Source of the DNA: Neoaquamicrobium sediminum
Lineage (GTDB): Bacteria > Pseudomonadota > Alphaproteobacteria > Rhizobiales > Rhizobiaceae
Length of the DNA: 64,000 nt
Assembly: GCF_013240295.1 (NCBI RefSeq)
Contig: NZ_JABETK010000005.1
Coordinates: 124,001 to 188,000, forward strand
Reading direction: 5' to 3'
Position 1 is the stretch's first letter; each line of letters starts with the position of its first letter. Below the pieces are notes generated by a model. It was not told where the DNA came from. It worked only from the letters and a program-made list of their open reading frames with translations, and made no database searches. This document shows positions 11,219 to 20,037 of the stretch, one piece after another. Position numbers and translations under genes: made by a program.

Positions 11219-12817
11219 TTACATTCTGAAGACGGGCGTGTGACGCCCCGTGTCCGGAACCGAGGTCACTATGGCCAGGCACAGGCCCAGGATGTCGCGA
11301 GTCTGGCCAGGCTCGATCAGGCCATCGTCCCAGAGCCGCGATGTGGCGTAATAGGGGTCGGACTGTTTGGCATATTGCGCGCGCACCTCGGCCACGATGC
11401 GTTCCAGATCGGCCTGCACCTTCGCCGGGTCTCCGCCCTTCCCGCGGCGCAGTTCCTGCATCACATTCGAGGCGATGTCGGCCGACATGGTGGCCAACTC
11501 CGCTGTGGGCCAGGCGAAGAGAAAGCGCGGCGCAAACCCCCGGCCGCACATACCGTAGTTGCCGGCCCCGTAGGATCCGCCCACAATTACCGACAGCCGG
11601 GGCACCTTGGCCACCGACATGGCGTAGACCAGCTTGGCGCTATCCTTGGCGATGCCGCCGCGCTCGGCCTCGGTGCCGACCATGAAGCCGGAAATGTTGT
11701 GCAGGAACAGAAGCGGAATGTTGCGCTGGTCGCACATCGACACGAACTGCGCGCCCTTGAGCGAGCTGTCGGAGAGCAGCGCGCCGTTGTTGCCGAGGAT
11801 TCCGACGCGGTAGCCGTGGACGCGGGCGGTGCCGCAGACAAGCGTCTCGCCCCAGTTCGGCTTGAATTCGCGGAGCTCGCCCGCATCGATGATGCGCAGC
11901 AGAAGCTCTCGTACATCATAGGGCTGCTTGCGGTCGGCGCTGATAACCCCCAACAGCTCTTCGGGATCGTGCAGGGGCGCGGCGGCGGGTGCATCCGGGG
12001 CCATCGGTCGCGTGAGGCCCAGATTGCCGACGATGTCGCGCATCAGCGCCAGCGCATGATATTCGTCTTCGGCCAGATGGTCGTTGACGCCCGAGATGCG
12101 GGTATGCATCTCGGCCCCGCCCAGCGTTTCGCCGTCCACCTCTTCATTGATCGCCACCTTGACGATGGAAGGGCCGCCAAGATGGATGCGCGCATTGCCG
12201 CGGACCATGATGACCTCGTCTGAGAGCGCCGGAATGTAGGCACCTCCCGCCGTGCAGCCGCCGAAGACGGCCGAGATCTGCGGCAGGCCGGAGGCCGACA
12301 TATTGGTCTGGCGGTAAAAGGAATTGCCGAAATGACGGGCATCGGGGAAGACCCTGTCCTGCTCGGGCAGATAGGCGCCGCCGCAATCGACGAGGTAAAG
12401 ACAGGGCAGGCGGTTTTCTGCCGCGATCTCCTGCGCGCGGATGTGCTTCTTGACGGTTTCGTGGTAAAATGATCCACCTTTCACCGTGGCATCATTGGCG
12501 ATGATCATGCAGGGCAGACCGTGCACGATGCCAATGCCCGTGACGATCCCGGCGCCGGGCACGTCTCCGCCGTATTGTCCGTGGGCCGCCAGCGAAGAAA
12601 GCTCTATGAAGGCGGTGCCTGGATCCACCAGCAGGTCGATTCGTTCGCGGACCAGAAGCTTGCCGCGACTGCGGTGGCGTTCGACCATGTCGGGGCGCCC
12701 ACCCGCGGTTGCCGCGGCGATCCGCGCGCGCAATGTCTCGACGCGGGCTGTCTGTGCAGCGTGATTGCCCCTGAAGGTTTCCGAGCCGGCCAATACGGCC
12801 GACGTGAGTTCAGCCAT
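11219..12817 (-). CDS. Acyl-CoA carboxylase beta subunit (carboxyltransferase)
   Basis: 532 residues, complete. Carries the crotonase-fold carboxyltransferase landmarks GGCTAGGAYIPALSDE, NISGFMVGTEAE and GGSYGAGNYGMCGRGF, plus the biotin/acyl pocket DVPGAGIVTGIG. It transfers CO2 from biotin to an enoyl-CoA such as 3-methylcrotonyl-CoA or geranyl-CoA. The ATG at 12817 follows the tetR stop by only two bases; the longer upstream reading frame lies within tetR and was not used. Alpha partner at 8413. Similar beta subunits are at 20038 and 58289, so substrate preferences probably differ. Confidence 0.93.
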   Translation of the reverse strand: MAELTSAVLAGSETFRGNHAAQTARVETLRARIAAATAGGRPDMVERHRSRGKLLVRERIDLLVDPGTAFIELSSLAAHGQYGGDVPGAGIVTGIGIVHGLPCMIIANDATVKGGSFYHETVKKHIRAQEIAAENRLPCLYLVDCGGAYLPEQDRVFPDARHFGNSFYRQTNMSASGLPQISAVFGGCTAGGAYIPALSDEVIMVRGNARIHLGGPSIVKVAINEEVDGETLGGAEMHTRISGVNDHLAEDEYHALALMRDIVGNLGLTRPMAPDAPAAAPLHDPEELLGVISADRKQPYDVRELLLRIIDAGELREFKPNWGETLVCGTARVHGYRVGILGNNGALLSDSSLKGAQFVSMCDQRNIPLLFLHNISGFMVGTEAERGGIAKDSAKLVYAMSVAKVPRLSVIVGGSYGAGNYGMCGRGFAPRFLFAWPTAELATMSADIASNVMQELRRGKGGDPAKVQADLERIVAEVRAQYAKQSDPYYATSRLWDDGLIEPGQTRDILGLCLAIVTSVPDTGRHTPVFRM

Positions 12818-12819
12818 AA

Positions 12820-13452
12820 TCAGACTTCCCGCTGTTCCAGTATTCCATTGAGAAAGACGTCGGCATACGTCGAGGCCAGTGCCTCGACGCTGCCGCGTTC
12901 GGGGTCGAACCACTCCAGCGTTGCATTCAGCGCGCCGATAAGCATCAGGCGCAGCCGGCGGATATCGACGTTGCGCCGCAAGGCGCCGTCCCTCTGGAGC
13001 CGGGTCAACAGATTATCCCACTCGGCCTCGTAGGCCCGGCGCGTCGGCAGATTGGCATCGCGGACGGATTGCGGCACCTGCCCGAAAATCCGCACATTGG
13101 CCGAAGAGTAGTCACTGACATCCAGCAACGCGCGCAGATGTGCCCTGATCGCGGCCCGCAGAATGGCGGCGGCAGCGGCGCCATCGGCATGCCTCAAAAC
13201 AGCTTGGCGCATCTTTTCGTGGACGGCCCTGATACCCAGATCCAGAATGGCCACGACAATCTCGTCCTTAGAGCCGAAGTGATAATAGATGCTGCCCGCC
13301 TTGATGCCCGCCGCCTCGGCGATCTTTCTGAGCGAAACCGGGCCATAGCCCTGTTCGCGAAAAAGCCGCGCCGCGACATCCAGTATGCCGTCGCGCCCGA
13401 CTGGGCTGCGAATGGAAGCAACTGAAACTGTTCTTGAAGCGCGTTCGGCCAC
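12820..13452 (-). CDS. TetR/AcrR family transcriptional regulator
   Basis: 210 residues. N-terminal helix-turn-helix SLRKIAEAAGIKAGSIYYHF at about residues 40-60, followed by a ligand domain with SDYSSANVRIFG and LNATLEWFDPERGS. First gene of the carboxylase operon, with operator copy 3 lying 30 bases upstream of its start, so it most likely represses its own operon and is released by an acyl-CoA (inference from the family). Its ligand-domain motifs recur in both halves of the fused regulator at 30622, so the three units are related and may recognise the same operator. Confidence 0.92.
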   Translation of the reverse strand: MAERASRTVSVASIRSPVGRDGILDVAARLFREQGYGPVSLRKIAEAAGIKAGSIYYHFGSKDEIVVAILDLGIRAVHEKMRQAVLRHADGAAAAAILRAAIRAHLRALLDVSDYSSANVRIFGQVPQSVRDANLPTRRAYEAEWDNLLTRLQRDGALRRNVDIRRLRLMLIGALNATLEWFDPERGSVEALASTYADVFLNGILEQREV

Positions 13453-13481
13453 GGAAGGATCCAGCTCAAGCCCCCTGCATA

Positions 13482-13497
13482 ACTAACACTTGTTAGG
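13482..13497. promoter_or_regulatory. TetR-type operator candidate 3 (ACTAACACTTGTTAGG)
   Basis: Arms CTAACA/TGTTAG around a central CT, 30 bases upstream of the tetR start at 13452. Suits autoregulation of the tetR-carboxylase operon. Differs from the consensus only at the outermost bases and centre. Confidence 0.72.
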
Positions 13498-13636
13498 TTA
13501 TTTCCAAGGAAGTGTCAACCGTGCTTCAAGGGCTTATTTTGCATCAGCCTTTCAAGGAAATAGCCGATATGCGCACCGCCCGGCCACAATGTCGGCGGTG
13601 TTCAGACCCCGCCATGCGGGCTTGCGACCGCATAGG

Positions 13637-14467
13637 TCAGATGGTGAAGCCGCCCCCGCAGATCACATACTGGCCCGAGATGAAGTTCGATTCGGGCGAG
13701 CAGAAAAGATAGACGGCACCAGCCGCTTCTTCGGGCGTGCCGACCCGGCCCAGCGGGATCATCCGCTCCATTTGGCTGAGCAGGTCCGGGTTGACGCCGA
13801 CCTTGATGTCCCTGTTCCCGACCGTGATCGTGTTGCCGCCGTCGGCGCTGCCCTCGGTCAGACGGGTGCGGATCGGTCCAAAGGCCACTGCGTTGACGTT
13901 CACTTTGTAGCGCCCCCATTCCTTCGCCATTGTCCGGGTCATGCCCAGGATTCCGGCCTTGGCGGCGGAATAGTTGATCTGGCCGGCATTGCCTCCAGTG
14001 CCGGCGATCGAGGAGATGTTCACCACCTTGCGGAACACCTCCTGCCCGGCGGCCGCCTCTTCCTTGGCCTTGGCGCTGATCACCGGCTGGGCGGCGCGCA
14101 GGATCCTGAAGGGCGCGGTCAGGTGAACGTCGATGATCGCCTGCCACTGTTCATCCGTCATCTTCTGAACGACGCTGTCCCAGGTGTAGCCTGCGTTGTT
14201 CACGATGATGTCCAGCCCGCCAAAGCTGTCCATGCCCGTCTTGATGAATCGCTCTGCAAAGCCGTCCTCTGTCACGCTTCCGGCGCAGACCACGGCCTCG
14301 CCCCCGGCGGCGCGGACCGCCTCGGCGGTTTCGTTGGCCGGGTCGACGTCGAGATCGTTCACCACAACGCGCGCGCCTTCTGATGCCAGCTTCAGCGCGA
14401 TTTCGCGTCCGATGCCACGGCCCGAACCCGAAACCAAAGCCACGCGGCCTCTGAGTTTTCCCGCCAT
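13637..14467 (-). CDS. SDR oxidoreductase, probable 3-hydroxyacyl-CoA dehydrogenase (FabG-like)
   Basis: 276 residues. Cofactor loop GSGRGIGREI, NNAGYTWDSV, and an intact catalytic serine and YxxxK in NISSIAGTGG and NYSAAKAGILG. The C-terminus ISGQYVICGGGF is the usual cofactor-binding tail. It follows the thiolase gene by 24 bases in one operon, so oxidation of a 3-hydroxyacyl-CoA followed by thiolysis is the likely pair of reactions. Confidence 0.88.
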   Translation of the reverse strand: MAGKLRGRVALVSGSGRGIGREIALKLASEGARVVVNDLDVDPANETAEAVRAAGGEAVVCAGSVTEDGFAERFIKTGMDSFGGLDIIVNNAGYTWDSVVQKMTDEQWQAIIDVHLTAPFRILRAAQPVISAKAKEEAAAGQEVFRKVVNISSIAGTGGNAGQINYSAAKAGILGMTRTMAKEWGRYKVNVNAVAFGPIRTRLTEGSADGGNTITVGNRDIKVGVNPDLLSQMERMIPLGRVGTPEEAAGAVYLFCSPESNFISGQYVICGGGFTI

Positions 14468-14491
14468 GTCGTCTCCTCCCGTTCGCCCGCC

Positions 14492-15676
14492 TCAGGCCTT
14501 TTCATAAAGTGTTGTCACACAGGCACCGCCGAGGCCCAGATTGTGCTGAAGCGCCAGGCGCGCGCCGTCGACCTGGCGCGCCTCGGCCTGACCACGCAAC
14601 TGCTGGACAAGCTCGGTGCATTGGGCAAGGCCGGTCGCCCCAAGCGGATGGCCCTTGGACAACAGACCGCCCGACGGGTTGGTCACGTATTTGCCGCCAT
14701 AGGTGTTGTCGCCATCATCGACAAACTTCGCAGCCTCACCGCGCCCGCAGAGGCCAAGCGCTTCGTAGGTGATCAGCTCGTTATGGGCAAAGCAGTCGTG
14801 CAGTTCGACGACGTCCACATCGTCGGGGCCGATGCCGGCGGCCTCGTAGACTTGATCGGCAGCGCGCTTGGCCATCGAGTACCCGACGACCTCACGCATG
14901 TCATGGGCGTTGAAGGTTTCCCGGCCGTCCGTTGTCATGGCCTGCGCTGCAATGCGGACCGAGCTGTCGAGACCGTGCTTATCTGCAAATTCCTTGGAAC
15001 AGATGATTGCCGCGGCCGCGCCACAGGTCGGTGGGCAGGCCATCAGCTTGGTCATCACGCCGGGCCAGACGACCTGAGCCGCCATGACGTCTTCCGGCGT
15101 CACTTCCTGCCGGAACAGGGCAACCGGGTTCTTGGCCGCATGCCGACTGGCCTTGGCGCGGATCTTGGCGAAGGTCTCCAGTGTGGTGCCGAACTCTTCC
15201 ATATGCGCTTTGCCCGCACCACCGAAATACCGTAGCGCAAGCGGGATGCCGGCATTGCCCACCAGGTTGTCGGTTTCTTCGTCAAAAGCTGCAAAAGGGC
15301 TGACCCGATCGCTGAACATCGCGCCGATGGCGCCGGGTTGCATCTGTTCGAAACCCAGCGCCAGAGCACAGTCCACCGCGCCGCTTTCGACCGCCTGGCG
15401 CGCCAGGAACAGCGCGGTCGAGCCGGTCGAGCAGTTGTTGTTGACGTTGATGACGGGTATTCCGGTCATCCCAACCCGGTAGAGCGCGCGCTGGCCGCAG
15501 GTGCTGTCGCCATAGACATAGCCGGCATAGGCCTGCTGAACCTTGTCGTAGTCGAGTCCGGCGTCCTCCAGCGCCGTGCGCGCCGCCTTCGCAGCCATCA
15601 CGTCGTAGCTTTCAGACTTGCCCGGTTTCTGAAAGGCCACCATTCCAACGCCGGTGACATAGGCTTTGCCGTTCAT
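14492..15676 (-). CDS. Thiolase, SCP2/lipid-transfer type
   Basis: 394 residues from the ATG at 15676 (MNGKAYVTGVGM), preferred over one at 15709 because it has a GGGAGAGAG ribosome site and matches family starts. Active-site cysteine in NVNNNCSTGSTAL, histidine region GHPLGATGLAQ, C-terminal GLGGACVTTLY. These SCP-x-like thiolases cleave bulky or branched 3-ketoacyl-CoAs. Operator copy 4 lies 53 bases upstream. Coupled to the SDR at 13637. Paralogue at 38742. Confidence 0.9.
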   Translation of the reverse strand: MNGKAYVTGVGMVAFQKPGKSESYDVMAAKAARTALEDAGLDYDKVQQAYAGYVYGDSTCGQRALYRVGMTGIPVINVNNNCSTGSTALFLARQAVESGAVDCALALGFEQMQPGAIGAMFSDRVSPFAAFDEETDNLVGNAGIPLALRYFGGAGKAHMEEFGTTLETFAKIRAKASRHAAKNPVALFRQEVTPEDVMAAQVVWPGVMTKLMACPPTCGAAAAIICSKEFADKHGLDSSVRIAAQAMTTDGRETFNAHDMREVVGYSMAKRAADQVYEAAGIGPDDVDVVELHDCFAHNELITYEALGLCGRGEAAKFVDDGDNTYGGKYVTNPSGGLLSKGHPLGATGLAQCTELVQQLRGQAEARQVDGARLALQHNLGLGGACVTTLYEKA

Positions 15677-15728
15677 GTCTCTCTCCCGCTTCCATCGGCC
15701 ACGTTCCAACGCCGACGCCGGACCATTT

Positions 15729-15744
15729 TCTACCAGTTGTTAGA
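15729..15744. promoter_or_regulatory. TetR-type operator candidate 4 (TCTACCAGTTGTTAGA)
   Basis: One mismatch from the consensus (A to C in the left arm), 53 bases upstream of the thiolase start at 15676. The right arm is perfect. Position and sequence together make it a credible member of the set. Confidence 0.6.
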
Positions 15745-15877
15745 TTTTAACACACTGGAACGCACGCCTGTCAACATCGCTGGTGAGGGAGACGTCCCCG
15801 GCACCCATCCGAGATCAATCGCGGCAAGCGAGCGGAGGTATTGCTAACTTACGAACGATCTCTTGCCCGGCTTCCCA

Positions 15878-16279
15878 TCACCCGTCGGGGCTTGCAGACA
15901 AGGCTCGCTTGCCGGATTTGTCCATTTTAAGCGGCATCCGGTCCATTGCCCCTTCAAAGACCCCTTCAGCCTTCCACCGATCCGCGATTTCTCCGAGCGA
16001 GTCCAGAACGCTTCGCAGGTCGTCACCACGCTGCGTCAAGCCATAGGTCACCGCAGGCGGGATCGTCTCCGCCTGTTCCCGCCATATGACCCCGGCGCCT
16101 TCGAGCATCCGCAGGCGTTCGGTCAGCATTCGCGTCGATATCCCCGGCACGGAGCGTCTCAGCGCTCCGAATCGTTGCGGCCCTTTGTCACTCAGAACCC
16201 AGATGATGTAGGTCGTCCACGGCCCCATGAGCAGACGCAGGATCGAGTCCATCGGGCACTGTGGCGGCGTCTTGGGCAT
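15878..16279 (-). CDS. HxlR family transcriptional regulator
   Basis: 133-residue winged-helix regulator with the family signature CPMDSILRLLMGPWTTYIIWVL and RFGALRRSVPGISTRMLTERLR. HxlR proteins often sense reactive electrophiles or oxidation. It is divergent from a plus-strand block containing a qorB-like gene; E. coli has a comparable pairing of the HxlR gene ytfH with qorB (ytfG), from memory. It probably controls that block rather than the acyl-CoA genes. Confidence 0.9.
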   Translation of the reverse strand: MPKTPPQCPMDSILRLLMGPWTTYIIWVLSDKGPQRFGALRRSVPGISTRMLTERLRMLEGAGVIWREQAETIPPAVTYGLTQRGDDLRSVLDSLGEIADRWKAEGVFEGAMDRMPLKMDKSGKRALSASPDG

Positions 16280-16302
16280 CGGTGTCCACTCCCTGTTGCT
16301 GC

Positions 16303-16341
16303 AGTTACTTTTCCGTTCTTACTTTGATTTCCGCTGTAACT
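16303..16341. promoter_or_regulatory. Possible HxlR-controlled promoter region with repeats
   Basis: The hxlR/doxX intergenic region contains AGTTAC at 16303-16308 mirrored by GTAACT at 16336-16341, and the direct repeat TTACTTT at 16305-16311 and 16319-16325, 14 bases apart. Such spaced repeats would suit an HxlR dimer, but the assignment is only positional. Confidence 0.35.
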
Positions 16342-16394
16342 CAACTATTCTCGACCAAGCGGGCAACATTCAAAGCAGGCAACGGGAAGATGGC

Positions 16395-16809
16395 ATGAGC
16401 GACAGGACGGTGCGTATCACTTATTGGATTGCAACAGGGTTCGTCGCCCTGGTCTATCTGGGAGGGGCGATCTTCTACGTCACGGCCAACGACATGGTGA
16501 CGGGGATGTACGATGTACGAGAGCGTGCTTGGCTACCCGACCTACCTGATCTGGCCACTTGCCGCTGTGAAGATCGTGGCCGCGATCGTGATACTCTGGC
16601 GTCCCTCGGCTTTTCTGACTGACTTCGCTTATGGCACGATGTTCTGGCACCTTCTTCTGGCGGTATCGGCGCATGTGAGCGCGGGCGATCCCGGCTGGCC
16701 CCCTGCTCTCTTGGCTCTGTTCGCGCTTGTGGTTTCCTTCCTGACACAAAACCGCGTCCGCGCGGTCAAATCGCCTCATGGCAAGGTGATGAGAGGACAA
16801 CAGGCCTGA
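16395..16809 (+). CDS. DoxX-like small membrane protein, frame broken by a 7-bp tandem duplication
   Basis: The start ATG at 16395 gives MSDRTVRITYWIATGFVALV, a first membrane segment. The frame is lost at a tandem repeat ATGTACGATGTACG at 16506-16519; deleting one 7-base unit restores GMYESVLGYPTYLI and three further membrane helices, giving about 135 residues. The overall pattern fits the DoxX-like/DUF4267-type quinone-associated membrane family. Either a real inactivating duplication or an assembly error. It leads the plus-strand block with the dioxygenase and qorB-like genes. Confidence 0.65.
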
Positions 16810-16881
16810 CAGGCGCTCCGGCTGCACAGTCTTGCGCCTCGAACTTCAGCATTTCCGTCAGGCCGGGAGGGACAATCAGAT

Positions 16882-17695
16882 ATGACTCGCATGCCAACGG
16901 TGTTCATCCCTCATGGAGGCGGTCCCTGCTTTTTCATGGATTGGAACCCGCCGGATGAATGGGACCGGCACCGCCAGTTCCCCTGCAGAGCCTGCCCGGC
17001 ACGTTGCCCGATCGTCCGAAGGCGCTCTTGGTGATCTCGGGTCATTGGGAGGAGCGTGCGTTCACCGTTCAGACCAACCCCGCCCCGCCGCTTCTGTTCG
17101 ACTATGGCGGTTTCCCGCCTCACACCTATGAACTGAGTTGGCCCGCCCCCAGTGATCCTGTGCTGGCCGACCGTGTTCATCATCTGATCCGTGCCGCCGG
17201 TCTACCGGCGGCGAAAGACGCCGCGCGCGGCTTTGACCACGGCGCGTTCGTGCCGCTCAAGGTCGCCTTTCCCGATGCCGATTTCCCCTGTGTTCAACTG
17301 TCGCTTGCCAGCGATCTCGATCCCGGACGCCACATCGCGCTGGGTCAAGCCTTGGCGCCCCTGCGCGACGAGGGCGTGCTGATCATCGGCAGCGGCAACA
17401 CCTATCACAACATGGGTGTGATGATGCGCAGCCTGCGCGGCGGACCACGGGGGACACTGTCGGCGGCACGTTCGACGCCTGGCTGACCGAGGCGGTGACC
17501 TGCCCGGATGCCGGGGAACGAAACCGCAGGCTGACGTACTGGTCCAAAGCCCCGGGCGGCCGCGATGCACATCCCAGAGAAGAGCACCTAATCCCGCTGC
17601 ATGTCATCGCCGGCGCGGCGGGCGCCGATATCGGCCGGAAAACCCTGGATGATCACGTTCTTGGTGCCGTCGAAAGCGCCTTTCGGTTCGGTTGA
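16882..17695 (+). CDS. LigB/YgiD-type extradiol dioxygenase, two frame breaks
   Basis: About 271 residues after healing. Metal-ligand regions are FIPHGGGPCFFMDW, ISGHWEERAF, GFDHGAFVPL and GSGNTYHNMG, the set of the DODA/YgiD class B ring-cleavage family. The frame breaks fall at a C4 run (16980-16983) and a G5 run (17449-17453); one added base in each gives a continuous family-length protein ending ESAFRFG. Natural substrate may be a catechol-like aromatic. Lies between the doxX-like and qorB-like genes; no acyl-CoA link is apparent. Confidence 0.8.
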
Positions 17696-17721
17696 CAGGA
17701 AAAGGAAAGGAACACCACGAA

Positions 17722-18615
17722 ATGTCCAACACCATCAAGGGCCCCTTCATCGTGACCGGCGCATCCGGTCATCTCGGCAGCCAGGTCATCGAAGCCCTTC
17801 TTGAGGAAGGGGCCGAACCCCTTGTCGCGGTCACGCGCTCGCCGGAGAAGCTCGAGGCGCTTGGGGCGCGCGGCGTCGAGATCCGGGCGGGAGACTTCAA
17901 TGACCCGGCCACGCTTGGGCCGGCTTTCGCCGGCGGCGGACGGCTGCTGATCATTTCGACGGACGACCTTGCCCCGGGCAAACGCTTCGCCGCGCACAGC
18001 AATGCCGTAGCCGCCGCCAAAGAGGCAGGTGTTTCGCACATCGTCTACACCTCGCTCACCAATCCGGACGAGGGCAACCCGATCGGATTTGCGAGGTACC
18101 ACCGCGAGACCGAGGCGTCAATCAAGGATACCGGAATCTCCCATACGATCCTGCGGAACTGCCTTTACGCCGATCTCTTGCTGATGAACGGCCAACAAGC
18201 TGTCGGCGCGGGCGCCCTTTATTCTGCGGCGGGTGACGGCAAGGCGGGTTATGTCACCCGTGCCGATTGCGCCCGCGCGGCTGCCGCGGCCCTATTGACC
18301 GAGACCGGTTCCTCGGTCCGCGATATCACCGGGCCCGCGGCCGTCAGCCAGGCCGAAATTGCGGTGATCTTGTCCGAGGCCACCGGGAAAGAGATCCCCT
18401 ATGTCCCGATCACGCGGGACGCCTTGGTCGCCGCCATGACAGAGAAGGGCATGCCAGACTCCGTAGCGGATGTCTTCTCGTCCTTCGACGTCGCCATCGC
18501 CGAAGGATACCTGGACGTCACCTCGAACGACGTGCAAGACCTGACCGGCCAAGGCGGGCAGTCGGTGCGGGATTTTCTGCTTGCCAAGAAGGCCGTTCTG
18601 ATCGGTCAGGGATAA
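17722..18615 (+). CDS. QorB-like NmrA-family NAD(P)H oxidoreductase
   Basis: 297 residues from the ATG at 17722, which has AAAGGAAAGGAA upstream. N-terminal Rossmann loop IVTGASGHLGSQVI, then GVSHIVYTSLTN and YHRETEASIKDTGISHTILR, typical of the atypical SDR family including NAD(P)H:quinone oxidoreductase 2. Expected to reduce quinones or act as a redox-sensing NmrA protein in the cytosol. Its neighbourhood with hxlR favours a quinone stress function. Confidence 0.82.
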   Translation: MSNTIKGPFIVTGASGHLGSQVIEALLEEGAEPLVAVTRSPEKLEALGARGVEIRAGDFNDPATLGPAFAGGGRLLIISTDDLAPGKRFAAHSNAVAAAKEAGVSHIVYTSLTNPDEGNPIGFARYHRETEASIKDTGISHTILRNCLYADLLLMNGQQAVGAGALYSAAGDGKAGYVTRADCARAAAAALLTETGSSVRDITGPAAVSQAEIAVILSEATGKEIPYVPITRDALVAAMTEKGMPDSVADVFSSFDVAIAEGYLDVTSNDVQDLTGQGGQSVRDFLLAKKAVLIGQG

Positions 18616-18638
18616 ACGACACTTACGGAGGCTCTGTC

Positions 18639-19127
18639 GTGCTGAAGATACCCCCACGCGAGGGGCCAAGGCCCAAGACCACGCCTTGCGCCCCGCATAC
18701 GCAGATCAGCCAGAACCCGGATGCACGGTTCCATCGGGCGTTCAAGGACAGGGCTTTCGATTTTCCTTTTGTCACGCGCCAGCCTTCGATGATCTCTGTC
18801 CCGGGCGCCGAGGCGCTGTGCCTCAAACACGGGCACGGCCGCGGTTGCCGCAAGGCGTTCATGATCGGCAATGAGTTCGCCCATGTCCATCCGCCGGAGG
18901 ACGGCAGCCTGCACATGATGCTGCCGGAGGAGGCCGTGCCGCAGATCGTCGATCTGGGCTGGGCGGAGCCGCATCCGATGGCGGCGGCCGGCATGATCCC
19001 GTCAACCGCAGTTATGGTCTACGGCCCCCGAAACGAGGTGGAGATCGAAACGGTTCTCGAACTCCTGCGCCTGTCTTATGACTTTGCCTGTGGCAAGCTC
19101 GGGCGGGTCGACAGCGTCGTTCTTTGA
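18639..19127 (+). CDS. DUF5519 (luciferase-domain) family protein
   Basis: 162 residues from a GTG at 18639 that has GGAG 9 bases upstream. Characteristic segments are NEFAHVHPPEDGSLHMMLP, GWAEPHPMA and MVYGPRNEVEIETVLELLRL, matching my memory of the Luciferase_dom/DUF5519 family. The biochemical role of the family is not established. It is the last gene of the block before transposase remnants. Confidence 0.7.
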   Translation: MLKIPPREGPRPKTTPCAPHTQISQNPDARFHRAFKDRAFDFPFVTRQPSMISVPGAEALCLKHGHGRGCRKAFMIGNEFAHVHPPEDGSLHMMLPEEAVPQIVDLGWAEPHPMAAAGMIPSTAVMVYGPRNEVEIETVLELLRLSYDFACGKLGRVDSVVL

Positions 19128-19139
19128 CGGAAAGAACCG

Positions 19140-19296
19140 AGCGGCGCTTGCTAAGATAGATCGTCGATCCGCTTGCGCCGACGGTCCTTTCGATCTCCTT
19201 GTCGCCGGCGCCAGTGTTGGTAGCCAGTAGGATCTGCGCCGCTTGTGCGGACGGACCGAATGCTTGCCGCCGCTGAGGAAGGCTGTGTGTTCGCAC
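19140..19296 (-). pseudogene. Fragment of IS630-type transposase (N-terminal HTH)
   Basis: The minus strand encodes AQAAQILLATNTGAGDKEIE followed by VGASGSTIYLSKRR, resembling the helix-turn-helix of IS630-family transposases. The catalytic domain is absent and no terminal inverted repeats were identified, so this is a dead remnant marking past insertion or recombination. Confidence 0.5.
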
Positions 19297-19519
19297 GCTG
19301 CGCTCGCCTTGGCTGAGTTCGACCCACTAGCGCGATCCTCTCACTGCGTCGAGAGTTCAGGCACCTTATAGTTTTTATCAGGACGACGAGGGAGGGTTGG
19401 CCTCATTCGGGCACAAGCGCCATCGGCGCCGCGTTGAGCGGCGGTGTCTGTTCGGCGACGTCTCCTGTTCTGGTTACGGGAAAGGTTCAGGTCCGGAGTC
19501 CGGAGACGTCAGTGGGGGC

Positions 19520-19765
19520 GCGGTGCGTATTCGGGCATGCGCCAGGGCAAATACGTCGGCATAGGGGGCAAGCTGACGCCATCGCCACCTTGATGCGGGC
19601 TCCGAGACGCGAACCTGTGCGCCGGTCTTTAGGAGTTCCAGGAGGATGGTTCGGTGGCCCGGGCCAGCGGCGTCTGGGCAAGGCCGAGGCGGCGTAGGGC
19701 ACAGATCAGGACATGGGTAAAGGAGGCAAGCGAGAGGCGCAGTTGGTTGGCCCCTAAGGGTCGAG
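19520..19765 (-). pseudogene. C-terminal remnant of IS1380-type transposase
   Basis: Minus-strand reading gives ANQLRLSLASFTHVLICALR, then RTILLELLKTGAQVRVS and RIKVAMASACP followed by YADVFALAHARI, in different frames. This series matches the C-terminus of IS1380-family transposases. Several frame breaks and the missing catalytic core show it is decayed. Confidence 0.68.
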
Positions 19766-20037
19766 CTGGCATCCTTTGATGCGGCTCATTCGGCGGACGC
19801 CGGCGTCGCGCGCAGGATCGAGATGCTCGTCGAACCCGAGGATGTATCAATCTTACGCTGATGTTCCCAACCCGACACCAATCAATGTGCAGCGGTACTG
19901 GCAGATCCTGAAGCGGCGGAACAAACCAGCTGTCCGATCGGATTATTTTCGTGCGTGGCCGCTTATGAAGGTGGCTGTTCCATCCCACAGGCGTGCATAT
20001 TTGAGCGAGATGGGTTTTCATCGCACCGGCTATCGTG
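19766..20037. other. Intergenic region, no gene recognised
   Basis: About 270 bases between the IS1380 remnant and the end of the carboxyltransferase gene. No supported coding region, RNA or terminator with a T run was found. It may be further degraded mobile DNA. Confidence 0.4.

Noticed and set aside
15843..15860. GCTAACTTACGAACG near the hxlR end as an operator copy
   Set aside because: Only the left arm matches; the right arm GTTAG is missing.
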